From the NCBI GenBank assembly GCA_965277695.1, contig CBDIDQ010000097.1, positions 35,427 through 99,426 on the forward strand: 64,000 nt of DNA. The letters are read 5' to 3'. Below are positions 18,301 through 25,292 of the stretch, one piece after another. The DNA is from JABSOG01 sp965277695 (GTDB lineage Bacteria; Pseudomonadota; Gammaproteobacteria; Enterobacterales; Alteromonadaceae). The notes below the pieces were generated by a model. The model did not search any database and was not told where the DNA came from. It saw only the letters and a list, made by a program, of their open reading frames with translations. Both the position numbers and the translations under genes were made by a program. Numbering within the stretch: the first letter of the stretch is position 1; each line of letters begins with the position of its first letter.

Positions 18301-18802
18301 CATAGTAGTGGGTTTCGCCGGCTTTATTTTTCACTTCAAAATAGACCGGACCATTGCTGCTGGAACCTTGTTTGGCAGTGATGGTACTGAAATTATCAAT
18401 CGCGGTACGATAAGTCGAATCTGGCGCACCATAGCTACCCGATTTTAACAGCAGGCGTTGACCATCAAGGCAAAATTTGTCTTCGCTGGTATATTCAACC
18501 GCCTGAATATGGCCGTTATCGTCAATCGGAGTTTGTGGACAACGAGTGATGGCTGATAATCCGGCAACTGACCAGCCTACACCCATAGGGCCTTCGGCTA
18601 GATTGCTGCTGGTGTAAGATAGTGAAATGCTAGGGGTCATCCCGGCGGTTCCTGCTGGGGTATTAATCGGCATATTATAAGTGGCTGAGCCGGTTTCATC
18701 GACGCGAAATTGGCCAGCACTGAGACCTGTCACTTCGGCGTGAGTCGCCAAAGGCAAGGCTGTCAGCAGTGCCAGTGATAAGCTAAATAATCGTGGGAGC
18801 AT
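12371..18802 (-). CDS. SpvB/FG-GAP/RHS repeat secreted protein with variable C-terminal domain
   Basis: This 2143-residue protein starts with a Sec signal (LFSLSLALLTALPLATHA). Residues about 30-330 match the SpvB/TcdB-type N-terminal domain (GMTPSISLSYTSSNLAEGPM). Residues about 370-780 hold at least six FG-GAP/VCBS calcium-type motifs (DINGDGYQDL, DYNGDGVRDL, DVNGDGMEDI, DINGDGRSDL, DLNGDGLSDL, DLNGDGRTDI). Many YD/RHS repeats follow to the core-closing motif GRFLQADPFIQAPKNPQSHN and DPSG at about residue 1843. The last 295 residues start with a Gly/Ala-rich hydrophobic stretch, then a unique tail containing FHDVWMAKWN. Such tails are often toxins, but I recognise no catalytic motif. The small secreted protein gene lies upstream and the lipoprotein gene overlaps downstream. 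Confidence 0.88.
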   Translation of the reverse strand: MLPRLFSLSLALLTALPLATHAEVTGLSAGQFRVDETGSATYNMPINTPAGTAGMTPSISLSYTSSNLAEGPMGVGWSVAGLSAITRCPQTPIDDNGHIQAVEYTSEDKFCLDGQRLLLKSGSYGAPDSTYRTAIDNFSTITAKQGSSSNGPVYFEVKNKAGETHYYGNSAAISSAFSNHSDAFVEPGGFTAGVLARSWAIKVIKDRKNNYQLFNYNKDTSAGSLYISNIQYSGNLSTGAAPYAQINFIYAEHDKGFKGYMAGGHLYQDQRLQRIDTKVDNDVYRSYFLNYENSSFIEERTLLTSVQECPDNDSNMSNCLTPTTFDWQRPALATSGTTWVCESEPGMENFCWEQPTTSNYKPFPSSRTLATSTANRDTTQVIDINGDGYQDLVYVNGSSWYTKLGPYHTTAYYLSGIGDGKKEYAMSIDYNGDGVRDLLVADSKTSNWYAISYQPSQSTSTICPPGEPCEEYTTTSYKTVKNLGIVATGLEGEAQVLDVNGDGMEDIVFRTGSYLKAHINDGDGTFTANQILYTFSSSVSSSTLNDGYTSQTANMKSASAIDINGDGRSDLIIRVTTTTGGCYVNGRLFKFVSGSSECRHDIGGTWSTSTSTSYQLFVASGDATAPKLSYLQTIGSSSLNTLRVADLNGDGLSDLLYVVSDRWYYRLSDGTQLLAARDAGLVTSSSKKYLSQFIDLNGDGRTDILHATGTSTWYAYFSRPTTTGEWISFQNRGPMSFDSNAAIRFGDTTGDGKVNLLTATSGTWKEYYNRLNIKEYAINSITNSNGVSTDITYKPMTNSSVYVFQASDADINSDTFSPISGRQLVSRVSKDSNVGASIAVDYQYGGLLIHKKGRGSLGFQMLRTTDVQSGVITESHYNQQHDSTNFAKAKLPIYTERRLNGKLLSKATNTLAIKSTAQGSVIPYVSRSDESSYVYGSDGVSTLTSTTVNTNTYDSWGNLTNNTATTTDAANSAYQTITTVNNYGTAAEQQYGLLKSTSITKNATGDSGNPARQNTFSYNSDGLLSTSIVSPSASATKLTTSYSYDSYGNKTSISVSGYSTATGSTQTRTNHSVFDSRGRFINYTQNAMGERNTFLYNGLSASSFTGTLTSSKQTNPNGLATINYYDGFGQVTSINHPDSRSTTVSRSFCSNCVPNAHYKVLTTVSGSPQKAVYFDRWDREVGSQQQGFNGSWITAKTTYDSRGREWKTYEPGASVSTDLSYDVLNRVSQINKANGGLITQQIYGLESRTINELNQTSKVFHNGFGATEHTEDPLGNRVTFKYDAYGNVIETTTRAHGKDSKVTMVFDNWGRKTQTNDPIKGVWHYTYNAFGELASQKTARNQTFSFSYDLAGRRIRSYEASEGTLCWNYGSTAQAGSKAAGKLTSTAKYAGSSASCSTTASAAIKKFINYDSLGRPSNTTTLINNSGYSQSQSYDSYSRPLVTTYPNGTSAFAVKNIYNSYGYMKEVRNNATNALLKRVDSMTARGQVATETLGNGVVSTRSYQSDTGWLSYVDVKKGSVLKQYIATDYDTAGNVKSRTSQYGSGSSSQYTENYSYDGMNRLNNRSISVTAGSASLPTAFKSSQTYSLDNWGNFTYKSGAGYYKYDASKVHKLLGVYSNSNFTGTLYSFSYDSNGNVTSDGNRSFTYGSYDKPTSISQSGASSLMSYGVDRELYYKEDSYLEGGKNVTYKTSYLGRYEKVVRSGGAGALTEHKYYVGDIVYTQRSNASTETYYLHKDHQGSVVATTNAAGNVIAQAIYDPYGKRTAVYLDSAFANFSVSEVTDRGYTGHKHLKALDIIHMNGRIYDPTLGRFLQADPFIQAPKNPQSHNRYAYVVNNPMSYTDPSGYFFSGLKRFVKKYWKAIVAIAVTYFTAGAASSWAASWGFTTAVGNAVVAGAIAGAAGGFVGGALMTGSLKGALRGAFSGAIAGAAGGYANFGAVGGWGDAARRIGVAALGGCGAGKAAGGSCSKGAKMAAIAQALNVGMEKVSKSKPTWETAESEGVVKFKGDGVESATASNVGKSIEIVKGGKADHLIGRSLSSLTAEEAQLLINNNADNIGKIMIGKNTSAVSFSWDSEGSGMFTASAKNIPGMNSMAVFHDVWMAKWNAQNAILLGVTIVPALYINYEALGLNYHRHLNDSLED

Positions 18803-18830
18803 AAAAAAGCCTTATTTTATTATTGTCTGG

Positions 18831-19184
18831 TTAAAACGATTCAATATTGATACGAATGTCTTTAGTGCACTCACCCGCATTAAAAGTGAGGATAGTGTTA
18901 CCTTTTCGACCGTCCAGTGCCTGAGTCAGCACTGTGGTGTAGGTTTGCCCGTCGCTAGATTGTTCGACGGTTAACTGGCCTGAGTCCGCTTGATGGAGTT
19001 TGTATCTGGCGTCTAATACCACGTCGCCGGCATACAAACAATCGTCCAAAGTGCTATTTTCAAGCACCTGAAAAGTGATTTTGTGTTTATTTTTGTCATT
19101 AGCGGCTTGGGCTGGATTGGTGATGAGCGCAGCAAACCCGATCAGCGTGACTGCGCCGATGGCTGGCAGTAATTTGAGTGGCAT
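18831..19184 (-). CDS. Small secreted protein of unknown function
   Basis: The 117-residue product has a Sec signal peptide (LLPAIGAVTLIGFAALITNPAQA, here split by position: hydrophobic core residues 5-22, cleavage after AQA near residue 28). The mature 90 residues contain two cysteines (DDCLYAGD and GECTKD) that could form a disulfide in the periplasm. No family is recognised. It lies 28 bp upstream of the RHS gene on the same strand, so it is probably the first gene of a three-gene unit with the RHS protein and the lipoprotein. A role in export or surface display of the RHS protein is possible but not shown. Confidence 0.6.
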   Translation of the reverse strand: MPLKLLPAIGAVTLIGFAALITNPAQAANDKNKHKITFQVLENSTLDDCLYAGDVVLDARYKLHQADSGQLTVEQSSDGQTYTTVLTQALDGRKGNTILTFNAGECTKDIRINIESF

Positions 19185-19578
19185 AATTTAACCTTCATTG
19201 TTATGGTTTTTTTGTTGAAATTTACGATAAATCAATATAAATCAATACGTTAATTGTTGTTGTCGGAGGTCAGTCTACAGTGTTTTTTTATGCTGTAAAG
19301 GGGGGTTGTGGTTAGTGAATGGGTCGCATTAAAGCGCATAAGCAGGACAGAGCAGACCGCAAGGGTCATGATACACCCGCACTCGTGATCTACCCGCAAC
19401 AATAGGGGGCTTTATTTTACCCACTTCGCTACCGATTGGTTATAACGCTGGTTGTCTTGTTTTATCTAAATCTCAAGCCATTGATTTTAGGTCATAAAGT
19501 GATTTATGTGGTTGATGATTTTATAGTGGTTCATAACTTGCTCAATTGAATACTTTTAATCAATAAGAGTGATAACAG
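19185..19578. other. Intergenic region between divergent genes
   Basis: The region separates the RHS unit (minus) from the unknown gene at 19579 (plus), so it should hold promoters for both. It contains several AT-rich stretches (ATAAATCAATATAAATCAA near 19228) but no clear -35/-10 pair that I would call. No repeat element or RNA gene was seen. Confidence 0.35.
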
Positions 19579-20280
19579 ATGGGCAAACGAAACCAGCCAG
19601 CAGCAAGCGGTAGCTCGACAACCCGGATGAAACTCAGGGAAAGACATTCTGATGTGGTACCAGATGCTGCCCCTAATCAATTCAACTCACAGAAAATTAA
19701 CCTGCAACATTTAAGTAAAGCGCGGTCCGGCAAAAAGGGTAAGTCTGCCGCCGCTGTACAGATGAAAGATGTCGCCAGCAGACATGTGCCATTTAACTTG
19801 AGCCAACCCGCGCCATTGCTGAAACTGTTCGCACAGGCGGATGATGCAACGGGCGATTTTATCCGCTCGGCAGCCAACTCTTCAGGTCAGCCGACTTTTG
19901 CTTTGTTTAAACCGATAATAAACCATCACGCAAGACAGGCACATCCGGTGGCACCTCACAGGCTATCTAATGATGACTCTTCACATATGGTTAGCCAAGC
20001 TTTGGTGCTTAACGATAATCAGGCAAATAGGCGCGACCGAATGATTGCTGAAAATTATATTGGTAATCAGGTGGTTCAGGCTGAAACAGAAAGGCAGGCA
20101 GCGGCACTAGCAGCACAAACACCTCATGATGTGCTTATTCAAAGGGATGTGAAATACGGTGATTCAGGCAGGGCTAATCAGGTGACTTCAACGGTTCTGC
20201 GGCGTAGTAATTCAGGCAACAATATTCGAGTGATGAGTTCATATCAGCATGGTAATGAGGATGTGCCTAGAAATAGCTAA
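19579..20280 (+). CDS. Unknown protein, low complexity and probably disordered
   Basis: The 233-residue product is rich in Ser, Asn, Gln, Ala and Arg/Lys, with a basic N-terminus (MGKRNQPAASGSSTTRMKLR) and no signal peptide or membrane segment. The residues resemble a disordered linker or cargo protein more than an enzyme. The ATG at 19579 has AAGAG 11 bp upstream. I do not recognise it. It stands alone between the RHS unit and a small solute-binding-like gene. An effector or structural partner is possible, but nothing in the sequence proves it. Confidence 0.5.
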   Translation: MGKRNQPAASGSSTTRMKLRERHSDVVPDAAPNQFNSQKINLQHLSKARSGKKGKSAAAVQMKDVASRHVPFNLSQPAPLLKLFAQADDATGDFIRSAANSSGQPTFALFKPIINHHARQAHPVAPHRLSNDDSSHMVSQALVLNDNQANRRDRMIAENYIGNQVVQAETERQAAALAAQTPHDVLIQRDVKYGDSGRANQVTSTVLRRSNSGNNIRVMSSYQHGNEDVPRNS

Positions 20281-20442
20281 CCTGATAAACAGTTGCATTT
20301 TTCAAACTCTTATCTACCCTTAAATTGATTTCAACAAGCTACTTGGGAACAGTGTATGTCATATTTTTTAAAAGAATAAATCGATTCAGTTTACCAGCCA
20401 CTGGTTTACTCATTATTAATCAAGCTATTGGGGAGGTTTAAG

Positions 20443-20799
20443 ATGACAGTTGCGGTTATTGTACATCCAAGCAATTTATCCGATTTTGATCATTCAACTA
20501 TAAAAAAAATATATCTAGGGAAGAAAAAATCTTTCTCTAATGGTAGAACCGCTATAGTGCTGAGTGTCAGTAATTCAGATCCGGTGATGACAGAATTTAA
20601 TCAAAAAGTAATGGATAAGTCTAATTCTCAAATCAAAGCGTATTGGTCGAAAATAATATTTACAGGTGCAGGGACACCACCACAAGAAATGGCTTCAGCA
20701 AGCGAAATTATATCGTCAATTACATCCAATGCAGATGCTATCGGTTATATTGATGCCTCTGTGGTAACTGATGCGGTAAAAGTCGTCGCGACCTTTTAA
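20443..20799 (+). CDS. Short PstS-like (phosphate-binding-like) domain protein
   Basis: The 118-residue product resembles the small PstS-like substrate-binding domain found in many gammaproteobacteria: MTVAVIVHPSNLSDFD, then IKKIYLGKKKSFSNGRTA, then AYWSKIIFTGAGTPPQEM and IGYIDASVV. I choose the ATG at 20443 because GGGGAGG lies just upstream; earlier in-frame codons would place that ribosome site inside the gene. Family members normally have a signal peptide, and here none is visible: the in-frame upstream sequence reaches a stop after 21 codons without a hydrophobic core. It may be a cytosolic variant or a decayed exported protein. Neighbours give no transport context. Confidence 0.6.
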   Translation: MTVAVIVHPSNLSDFDHSTIKKIYLGKKKSFSNGRTAIVLSVSNSDPVMTEFNQKVMDKSNSQIKAYWSKIIFTGAGTPPQEMASASEIISSITSNADAIGYIDASVVTDAVKVVATF

Positions 20800-21095
20800 A
20801 GAATAAGATATTAATGGCCGCGTTAGTTTGCGCGGCTAGTAAAGGTGATTTGCTGAGTTAGCGGATTTATCCGCGAGCTCACTCATACCAAGTTACAAAA
20901 ACCAAACCCAAACCCATCAAATAATAACCAGCGGGCATAAATGCCCGAGCTACGGGTTGGTTATAAATGATTTAAATCAGCATAATTACCCATCAACTTG
21001 AAATTAATATTCATATCTAAGTCAAAAAATCCAGCCTATTTATATTTTTTATTATACTTTTTTACGCTAAGAAATATTTTCTTTATATCAATTTG
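20800..21095. other. Intergenic region upstream of the biosynthetic cluster
   Basis: No gene is seen. A short palindrome GCGGGCATAAATGCCCG (20931-20947) is followed by AT-rich DNA. The region precedes the candidate promoter at 21096. Confidence 0.4.
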
Positions 21096-21124
21096 TTGAC
21101 AAAGTGACCAAACCAGATTATCTT
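21096..21124 (+). promoter_or_regulatory. Candidate sigma-70 promoter of the NRPS gene
   Basis: A perfect -35 hexamer TTGACA (21096-21101) is followed after 17 bp by TATCTT (21119-21124), a four-of-six match to the -10 consensus. It lies about 90 bp before the start of the NRPS gene, within an AT-rich stretch, and is the best promoter-like site in the region. This is a pattern match only. Confidence 0.5.
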
Positions 21125-21214
21125 AAGCGCCGTAATTTTCAATAGCTGTTTTTTGAGCGTCCGCTTGCGGTGCGCTAGGCTAGTTAGTGAAGTAGTAATA
21201 AAGGAAACGTAGTA

Positions 21215-23794
21215 ATGGGAATCAACCTCGTTAAGGGCTTATTTGAGAATAATGCCGTCAAATTTTCACACTCTATGGCCGTAGTGGCTGATGACCAATC
21301 TTTGGATTATCAGGCGCTGAATCAGCAGGCTAATCAAGTTGCACATGCGCTTATCAACCAAGGTATCGGTGAAAACGACCGGGTTGGGGTGTGTATTGAA
21401 CGTTCTTCATCACTGATTGTTGCTATTTTGGCTATCGTGAAAAGCGGTGCCACTTACGTGCCAATTGACGATAAAAGCCCCCACGACCGCATCACTTATA
21501 TCGTTGGCAATGCGGCACCAAAATTGGTGTTGACCAGCCAAGATAGCCAAGCCTTAATCGGCGACAGCTGCAAAACAGCACTGATCAGCGATTTGCTGGC
21601 CGATGCTTCGTTGAGTACTGCAAACCCGGATATGGTACTTTCTCCAGACGCTATCGCTTATATTATTTACACATCAGGGACTACTGGTACGCCTAATGGC
21701 GTTCAGGTTAGCCATCATAATTTGGCTCGATTGCTCAGTGCCACCGATGCTGACTTTGGTTTCAACGAAAACGATACTTGGACCTTGTTTCACTCTATCG
21801 GTTTTGACTTTTCGGTATGGGAAATGTGGGGCGCATTGGCCTTCGGCGGTAAGCTGGTGGTAGTGCCTTACTGGACTTGCCGCGAACCGAACAAGTTCCG
21901 TGAGTTGTTGATTAAAGAACAAGTTACTGTTTTAAATCAAACCCCTTCGGCGTTTAAGAGCCTGATCAATTTGATTGACAGTGGCGAACCGATGCCTACC
22001 ACGTTGAAAAATGTGATTTTTGGTGGCGAACGCTTAGAAAAAGCGGCTTTGCGCACTTGGGTCGATAAGTTTGGTATCAATCAACCGCGTTTAATCAATA
22101 TGTATGGCATTACTGAAACAACTGTTCATGTGACTTTCCATGAATTAGGTTTTGGCGATTTCTTCAATGACCGCGATGTGATTGGTAAGCCAATCGGCGA
22201 TTTACAAATTCATTTGTTCAATGAGCAACTTGAAGCGGTTGAGGCCGGTGAAATCGGCGAAATGTATATCCAGGGCGAAGGTGTGACCCATGGTTACTTC
22301 GGCAACGCTGAACTGAGCAATCAACGCTTTATCGAAAAAGCAGGCAAGCGTTTATATAAAACCGGTGATTTGGCTAAGCTCAATAGCGAAGGTTTGTACG
22401 AATATCATGGCCGTTGTGATTTACAGGTGAAATTACGCGGATTCAGAATTGAATTGAATGAGATTGAAGCCCATTTAATCCGCAGTGAACAAATCAATAA
22501 TGTTTGTGTTGATGTGGCTAGCGCGGGTATAAATGGTGATGACGACAAACAGCTGGTAGCTTTTGTTGAAACCACGGGTGATATTGATTTCAATGCCCTT
22601 AAAGCTAAATTACGCGGGTTCTTACCTGAGTATATGATCCCAGCCAGTTTTGCCCCGGTTGCCGCTATCCCATTGAATAATAATGGTAAAGCTGACCGTA
22701 AATTACTGTTGAGCCAATTAGCTGACGGTTCTCTTATTACTCCTGTATCAGCCTCTGCACCTATTGAAACCGCAGCAGTTGTCAGCAATAACAGCAACCA
22801 AATGCTGGATATTTTCCGCAGCGCATTAAACAATGACAGCATTACGGTTGAGCATAATTTCCTTGATGTTGGCGGTAATTCTTTGCTGGCGGTTAAGGTA
22901 TTAAACGAAATCGAAACAGCGTTTGGCCAGTCAGTGTCGATGTTGTCTTTGTTTGAAAATACTATCGCGCAAATCAGTGCCGAGCTTGGTCTTGAGGCCA
23001 GTGTTGAAGCTGAGCCAATAAAAGTATCTTTAACTGAGTCATTGAAAAACCAGCCAGCAGATCAGCAAATTCACGTTAATGTTGCTGGTGATGAGATCAC
23101 CACGCAGTTTGTTACCTTGGTTGGCAAGATTTTGAATCTTGAAAACCCAGATTTGTCTCAGGGCTTTTTAGACCTTGGCGGTAACTCTTTGGTCGCAGTG
23201 AAAATGTTGGCTGAGATTGAACAGCAATTTGGCCAGCAAGTATCAATGTTGACCTTGTTTGAAGATGATCTGATTGATATCGTCGCTCAGCTCGGTGGTT
23301 CAGTGCAAACTGAGTCTGGCAGCGTTGATTCAATCGCACCATTGTTAAGCATTTTCAGCACTGCGGTGGCTAATCCAGCCGTGACTGTGGCAGACAACTT
23401 CCTTGATGTTGGTGGTAATTCACTGGTCGCAGTTAAAGTGTTGAACGAAATTCAACAGCAGTTTGGTCAGTCGGTATCAATGTTGTCGTTGTTTGAAAAC
23501 ACCATTGAGCAGATTGCCGCTGAATTGAATCTTTCAGCAGCAGCTACAACAGCAACAGCAAGTGTAGCAGACGATGCGTTAACGCGTTTGACGCAAGTCT
23601 TCGTTGATACCCTTGGTGTTAGTGAACTTAAACCCGCAGATAACTTCCTCGATTTAGGCGGTAATTCTTTGGTCGCAGTGAAATTGCTGGCCGGATTTGA
23701 ACAGGAGTTCGGCTTTTCATTGTCGATGCTCAGCCTGTTTGAACATTCGGTAGCGCAAATCTCTAGCGATATTCAACAGTCTCAACAAAATTAA
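21215..23794 (+). CDS. NRPS: threonine adenylation domain plus four tandem carrier domains
   Basis: The 859-residue protein has one adenylation domain (about 1-500; core motifs YTSGTTGTPNG and NNNGKADRK). The ten pocket residues read D198, F199, W202, N241, I268, G270, M296, V304, H305, K492, which I recognise as the published threonine code. Four carrier (T) domains follow, each with a GGNS phosphopantetheine site at S556, S658, S736 and S818. No condensation, thioesterase or reductase domain is present. All four serines are intact. Known threonine A-T proteins such as SyrB1 have one carrier. The next gene is a SyrB2-type halogenase, so the protein most likely presents threonine for chlorination. 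AAAGGA lies 9 bp before the ATG. Confidence 0.95.
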   Translation: MGINLVKGLFENNAVKFSHSMAVVADDQSLDYQALNQQANQVAHALINQGIGENDRVGVCIERSSSLIVAILAIVKSGATYVPIDDKSPHDRITYIVGNAAPKLVLTSQDSQALIGDSCKTALISDLLADASLSTANPDMVLSPDAIAYIIYTSGTTGTPNGVQVSHHNLARLLSATDADFGFNENDTWTLFHSIGFDFSVWEMWGALAFGGKLVVVPYWTCREPNKFRELLIKEQVTVLNQTPSAFKSLINLIDSGEPMPTTLKNVIFGGERLEKAALRTWVDKFGINQPRLINMYGITETTVHVTFHELGFGDFFNDRDVIGKPIGDLQIHLFNEQLEAVEAGEIGEMYIQGEGVTHGYFGNAELSNQRFIEKAGKRLYKTGDLAKLNSEGLYEYHGRCDLQVKLRGFRIELNEIEAHLIRSEQINNVCVDVASAGINGDDDKQLVAFVETTGDIDFNALKAKLRGFLPEYMIPASFAPVAAIPLNNNGKADRKLLLSQLADGSLITPVSASAPIETAAVVSNNSNQMLDIFRSALNNDSITVEHNFLDVGGNSLLAVKVLNEIETAFGQSVSMLSLFENTIAQISAELGLEASVEAEPIKVSLTESLKNQPADQQIHVNVAGDEITTQFVTLVGKILNLENPDLSQGFLDLGGNSLVAVKMLAEIEQQFGQQVSMLTLFEDDLIDIVAQLGGSVQTESGSVDSIAPLLSIFSTAVANPAVTVADNFLDVGGNSLVAVKVLNEIQQQFGQSVSMLSLFENTIEQIAAELNLSAAATTATASVADDALTRLTQVFVDTLGVSELKPADNFLDLGGNSLVAVKLLAGFEQEFGFSLSMLSLFEHSVAQISSDIQQSQQN

Positions 23795-23839
23795 CCCAGA
23801 CAACAGCTAATCAGTTTTATCTGATTTAATGGTTTTTGA

Positions 23840-23900
23840 CCCCTTGTTGGCAAGGGGTTTGTCGAGACCTGTCTGGGTTTGGCTTTTTGTTCGCAAAAAG
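23840..23900 (+). terminator. Two hairpins between NRPS and halogenase genes
   Basis: CCCCTTG-TTGG-CAAGGGG (23840-23857) is followed by TTT, and CTTTTTG-TTCG-CAAAAAG (23883-23900) follows. CCCAGAC right after the NRPS stop can also pair with GTCTGGG at 23871-23877. The U-tracts are short, so this may be a partial terminator or a processing or stability element that sets the ratio of NRPS to halogenase. Confidence 0.4.
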
Positions 23901-23987
23901 CACTCGTCAACGTGTTCGCAAGGCACCAAAACCGTTCGAATGATGTAGTTTTTATTTAGATATTTAAAGTAACCAGGAGCAGTCGTT

Positions 23988-24929
23988 ATGAAAGATAAAT
24001 TTTCATTTACTCAGGAACAAATCGAACAATTTCACCGTGATGGATATATCGGTCCTATCAAGATTTATGAAGAAGAAGAAGTGGAGCAAATGTGGAAGAA
24101 GGTTCGTTTAGACCTACTTGACCGCAGCGCTGCCGTTTATCCTTTACCAGAAGATAAAAACGGTAACACTAACATCGCCAACTATGACCGTCATTTAGAT
24201 GTGGAAAAATTGGCTGAGCATATCACTAACCAAAAAATCGTTGACCGGGTTAAAAGCCTGATCGGTGATGACATTTTATGCTGGCGTTCAGAGTTCTTCC
24301 CTAAACATAAAGGTGATGAAGGTACTGATTGGCATCAAGCGGCGACTTTTGCTAATGCTTCTGGTTCACCACAAATCTTGTGGCCTGAAGAAAATGGCGA
24401 ACGTTTCGGCGGCACTATCACTGTATGGACTGCTTTTACTGATTCTACCCTTGAAAATGGTTGCTTGCAGTTGATGCCTGGTACTCATAAGGCGATGAAC
24501 TATGACGAATCAAAAGCCATGCCTTATCAAGCTGATGCAATCAACAGCGAAGAGAAGCAAGGCGTTCAGCGTGGTTTCTTCGGTTACGATTACCGCAACC
24601 TGCAAATCGATAAAGACTGGGAGCCTGACGAAAGTAAAGCTTTCCCTATCGTAATGAAAAAAGGTGAGTGTGTGATTTTCTGGTCAACTCTGATGCACGC
24701 TTCTTTGCCACACACTGGCTCTGAGTTAGACATGCGTTTAGGTTATGTTGGCCGTTATGCCCCAACTAAAGTCAAAATCTACCCTGACACTGAGTTAGTG
24801 GTTGAGTACGGCGGTAAGATCCCATTGGATAAGTTCGGTTCTGTTTTGGTTGCTGGTAAAGATGAGTATGACCATAACAAATTTGTTACTGAAACGACCC
24901 GTGGTTTTGAATTCCCGGTTAATGCTTAA
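23988..24929 (+). CDS. Non-haem Fe(II)/2-oxoglutarate halogenase, SyrB2 type
   Basis: The 313-residue enzyme belongs to the PhyH-like fold but carries the halogenase site: H116-Q-A118 in GTDWHQAATFANASG, where the usual Asp/Glu iron ligand is Ala, leaving room for chloride. The distal His is H237 (WSTLMHASLPH) and the 2-oxoglutarate Arg region is LDMRLGYVGRYAP. As I remember SyrB2, its ligands are H116, A118 and H235, and long stretches (GGTITVWTAFTD, RGFFGYDYR) look the same. SyrB2 chlorinates the gamma-methyl group of threonine bound to a carrier protein. With the threonine-loading NRPS next to it, 4-chlorothreonine is the expected product. AGGAG lies 9 bp before the ATG. Confidence 0.94.
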   Translation: MKDKFSFTQEQIEQFHRDGYIGPIKIYEEEEVEQMWKKVRLDLLDRSAAVYPLPEDKNGNTNIANYDRHLDVEKLAEHITNQKIVDRVKSLIGDDILCWRSEFFPKHKGDEGTDWHQAATFANASGSPQILWPEENGERFGGTITVWTAFTDSTLENGCLQLMPGTHKAMNYDESKAMPYQADAINSEEKQGVQRGFFGYDYRNLQIDKDWEPDESKAFPIVMKKGECVIFWSTLMHASLPHTGSELDMRLGYVGRYAPTKVKIYPDTELVVEYGGKIPLDKFGSVLVAGKDEYDHNKFVTETTRGFEFPVNA

Positions 24930-25034
24930 GCATATATCTTCACCACAGAGATAACCTTTAAAGGTTTTGCTTTTCCTCTGTAGCGACAGCCCGGTGTGTT
25001 CTGCGTGCCTGTGTAGTGATAAAGGTAACCTTAC

Positions 25035-25214
25035 ATTGCTTGTGAAGGACCCTGTGAATACTACCGTTATGCGGGTTTATGGGCTTTTCAGGGTATTTGG
25101 AGCGCTTTGTTCTTTAAGAGCAAAAGCTTATTCACCACGGAGGCACAGAGGACACAGAGAAGATCAAGAGCAAAAGGTAAAAGGATTTTTGTTTATATCC
25201 TTTGTGGTGAACGG
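25035..25214. repeat. CCACGGAG-type long inverted repeat, copy 2, decayed
   Basis: The sequence from AATACTACCGTTATGCGGG through GGAGCGCTTTGTTCTTTA and CACCACGGAGGCACAGAGG matches the interior of the family B element at 33658-33929, but the terminal GTAACTATTCAG repeats are missing. The right arm (TTTGTGGTGAACG) is degenerate. It separates the halogenase gene from the condensation-protein gene. The stretch 24930-25292 holds no gene. Confidence 0.65.
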
Positions 25215-25238
25215 GCGTCAGGTGTAATTAAGAAAACA

Positions 25239-25267
25239 GGGAAAACAGCTTTTGCGGCTGTTTTCCC
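25239..25267 (+). terminator. Strong hairpin before the condensation-protein gene
   Basis: GGGAAAACAGC (25239-25249) and GCTGTTTTCCC (25257-25267) form a perfect 11-bp stem with a 7-nt loop, followed by TTAATTGTTT. The run of U is imperfect. It ends 26 bp before the GTG start at 25293, so it could be a terminator for the halogenase transcript, with a new promoter then needed, or an attenuating leader structure for the downstream genes. Confidence 0.45.
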
Positions 25268-25292
25268 TTAATTGTTTAGAAGGACAAGAATT

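Noticed and set aside
23988..24929. Annotation as ordinary phytanoyl-CoA dioxygenase
   Set aside because: The iron-binding carboxylate is replaced by Ala118 and the surrounding sequence follows SyrB2-type halogenases.
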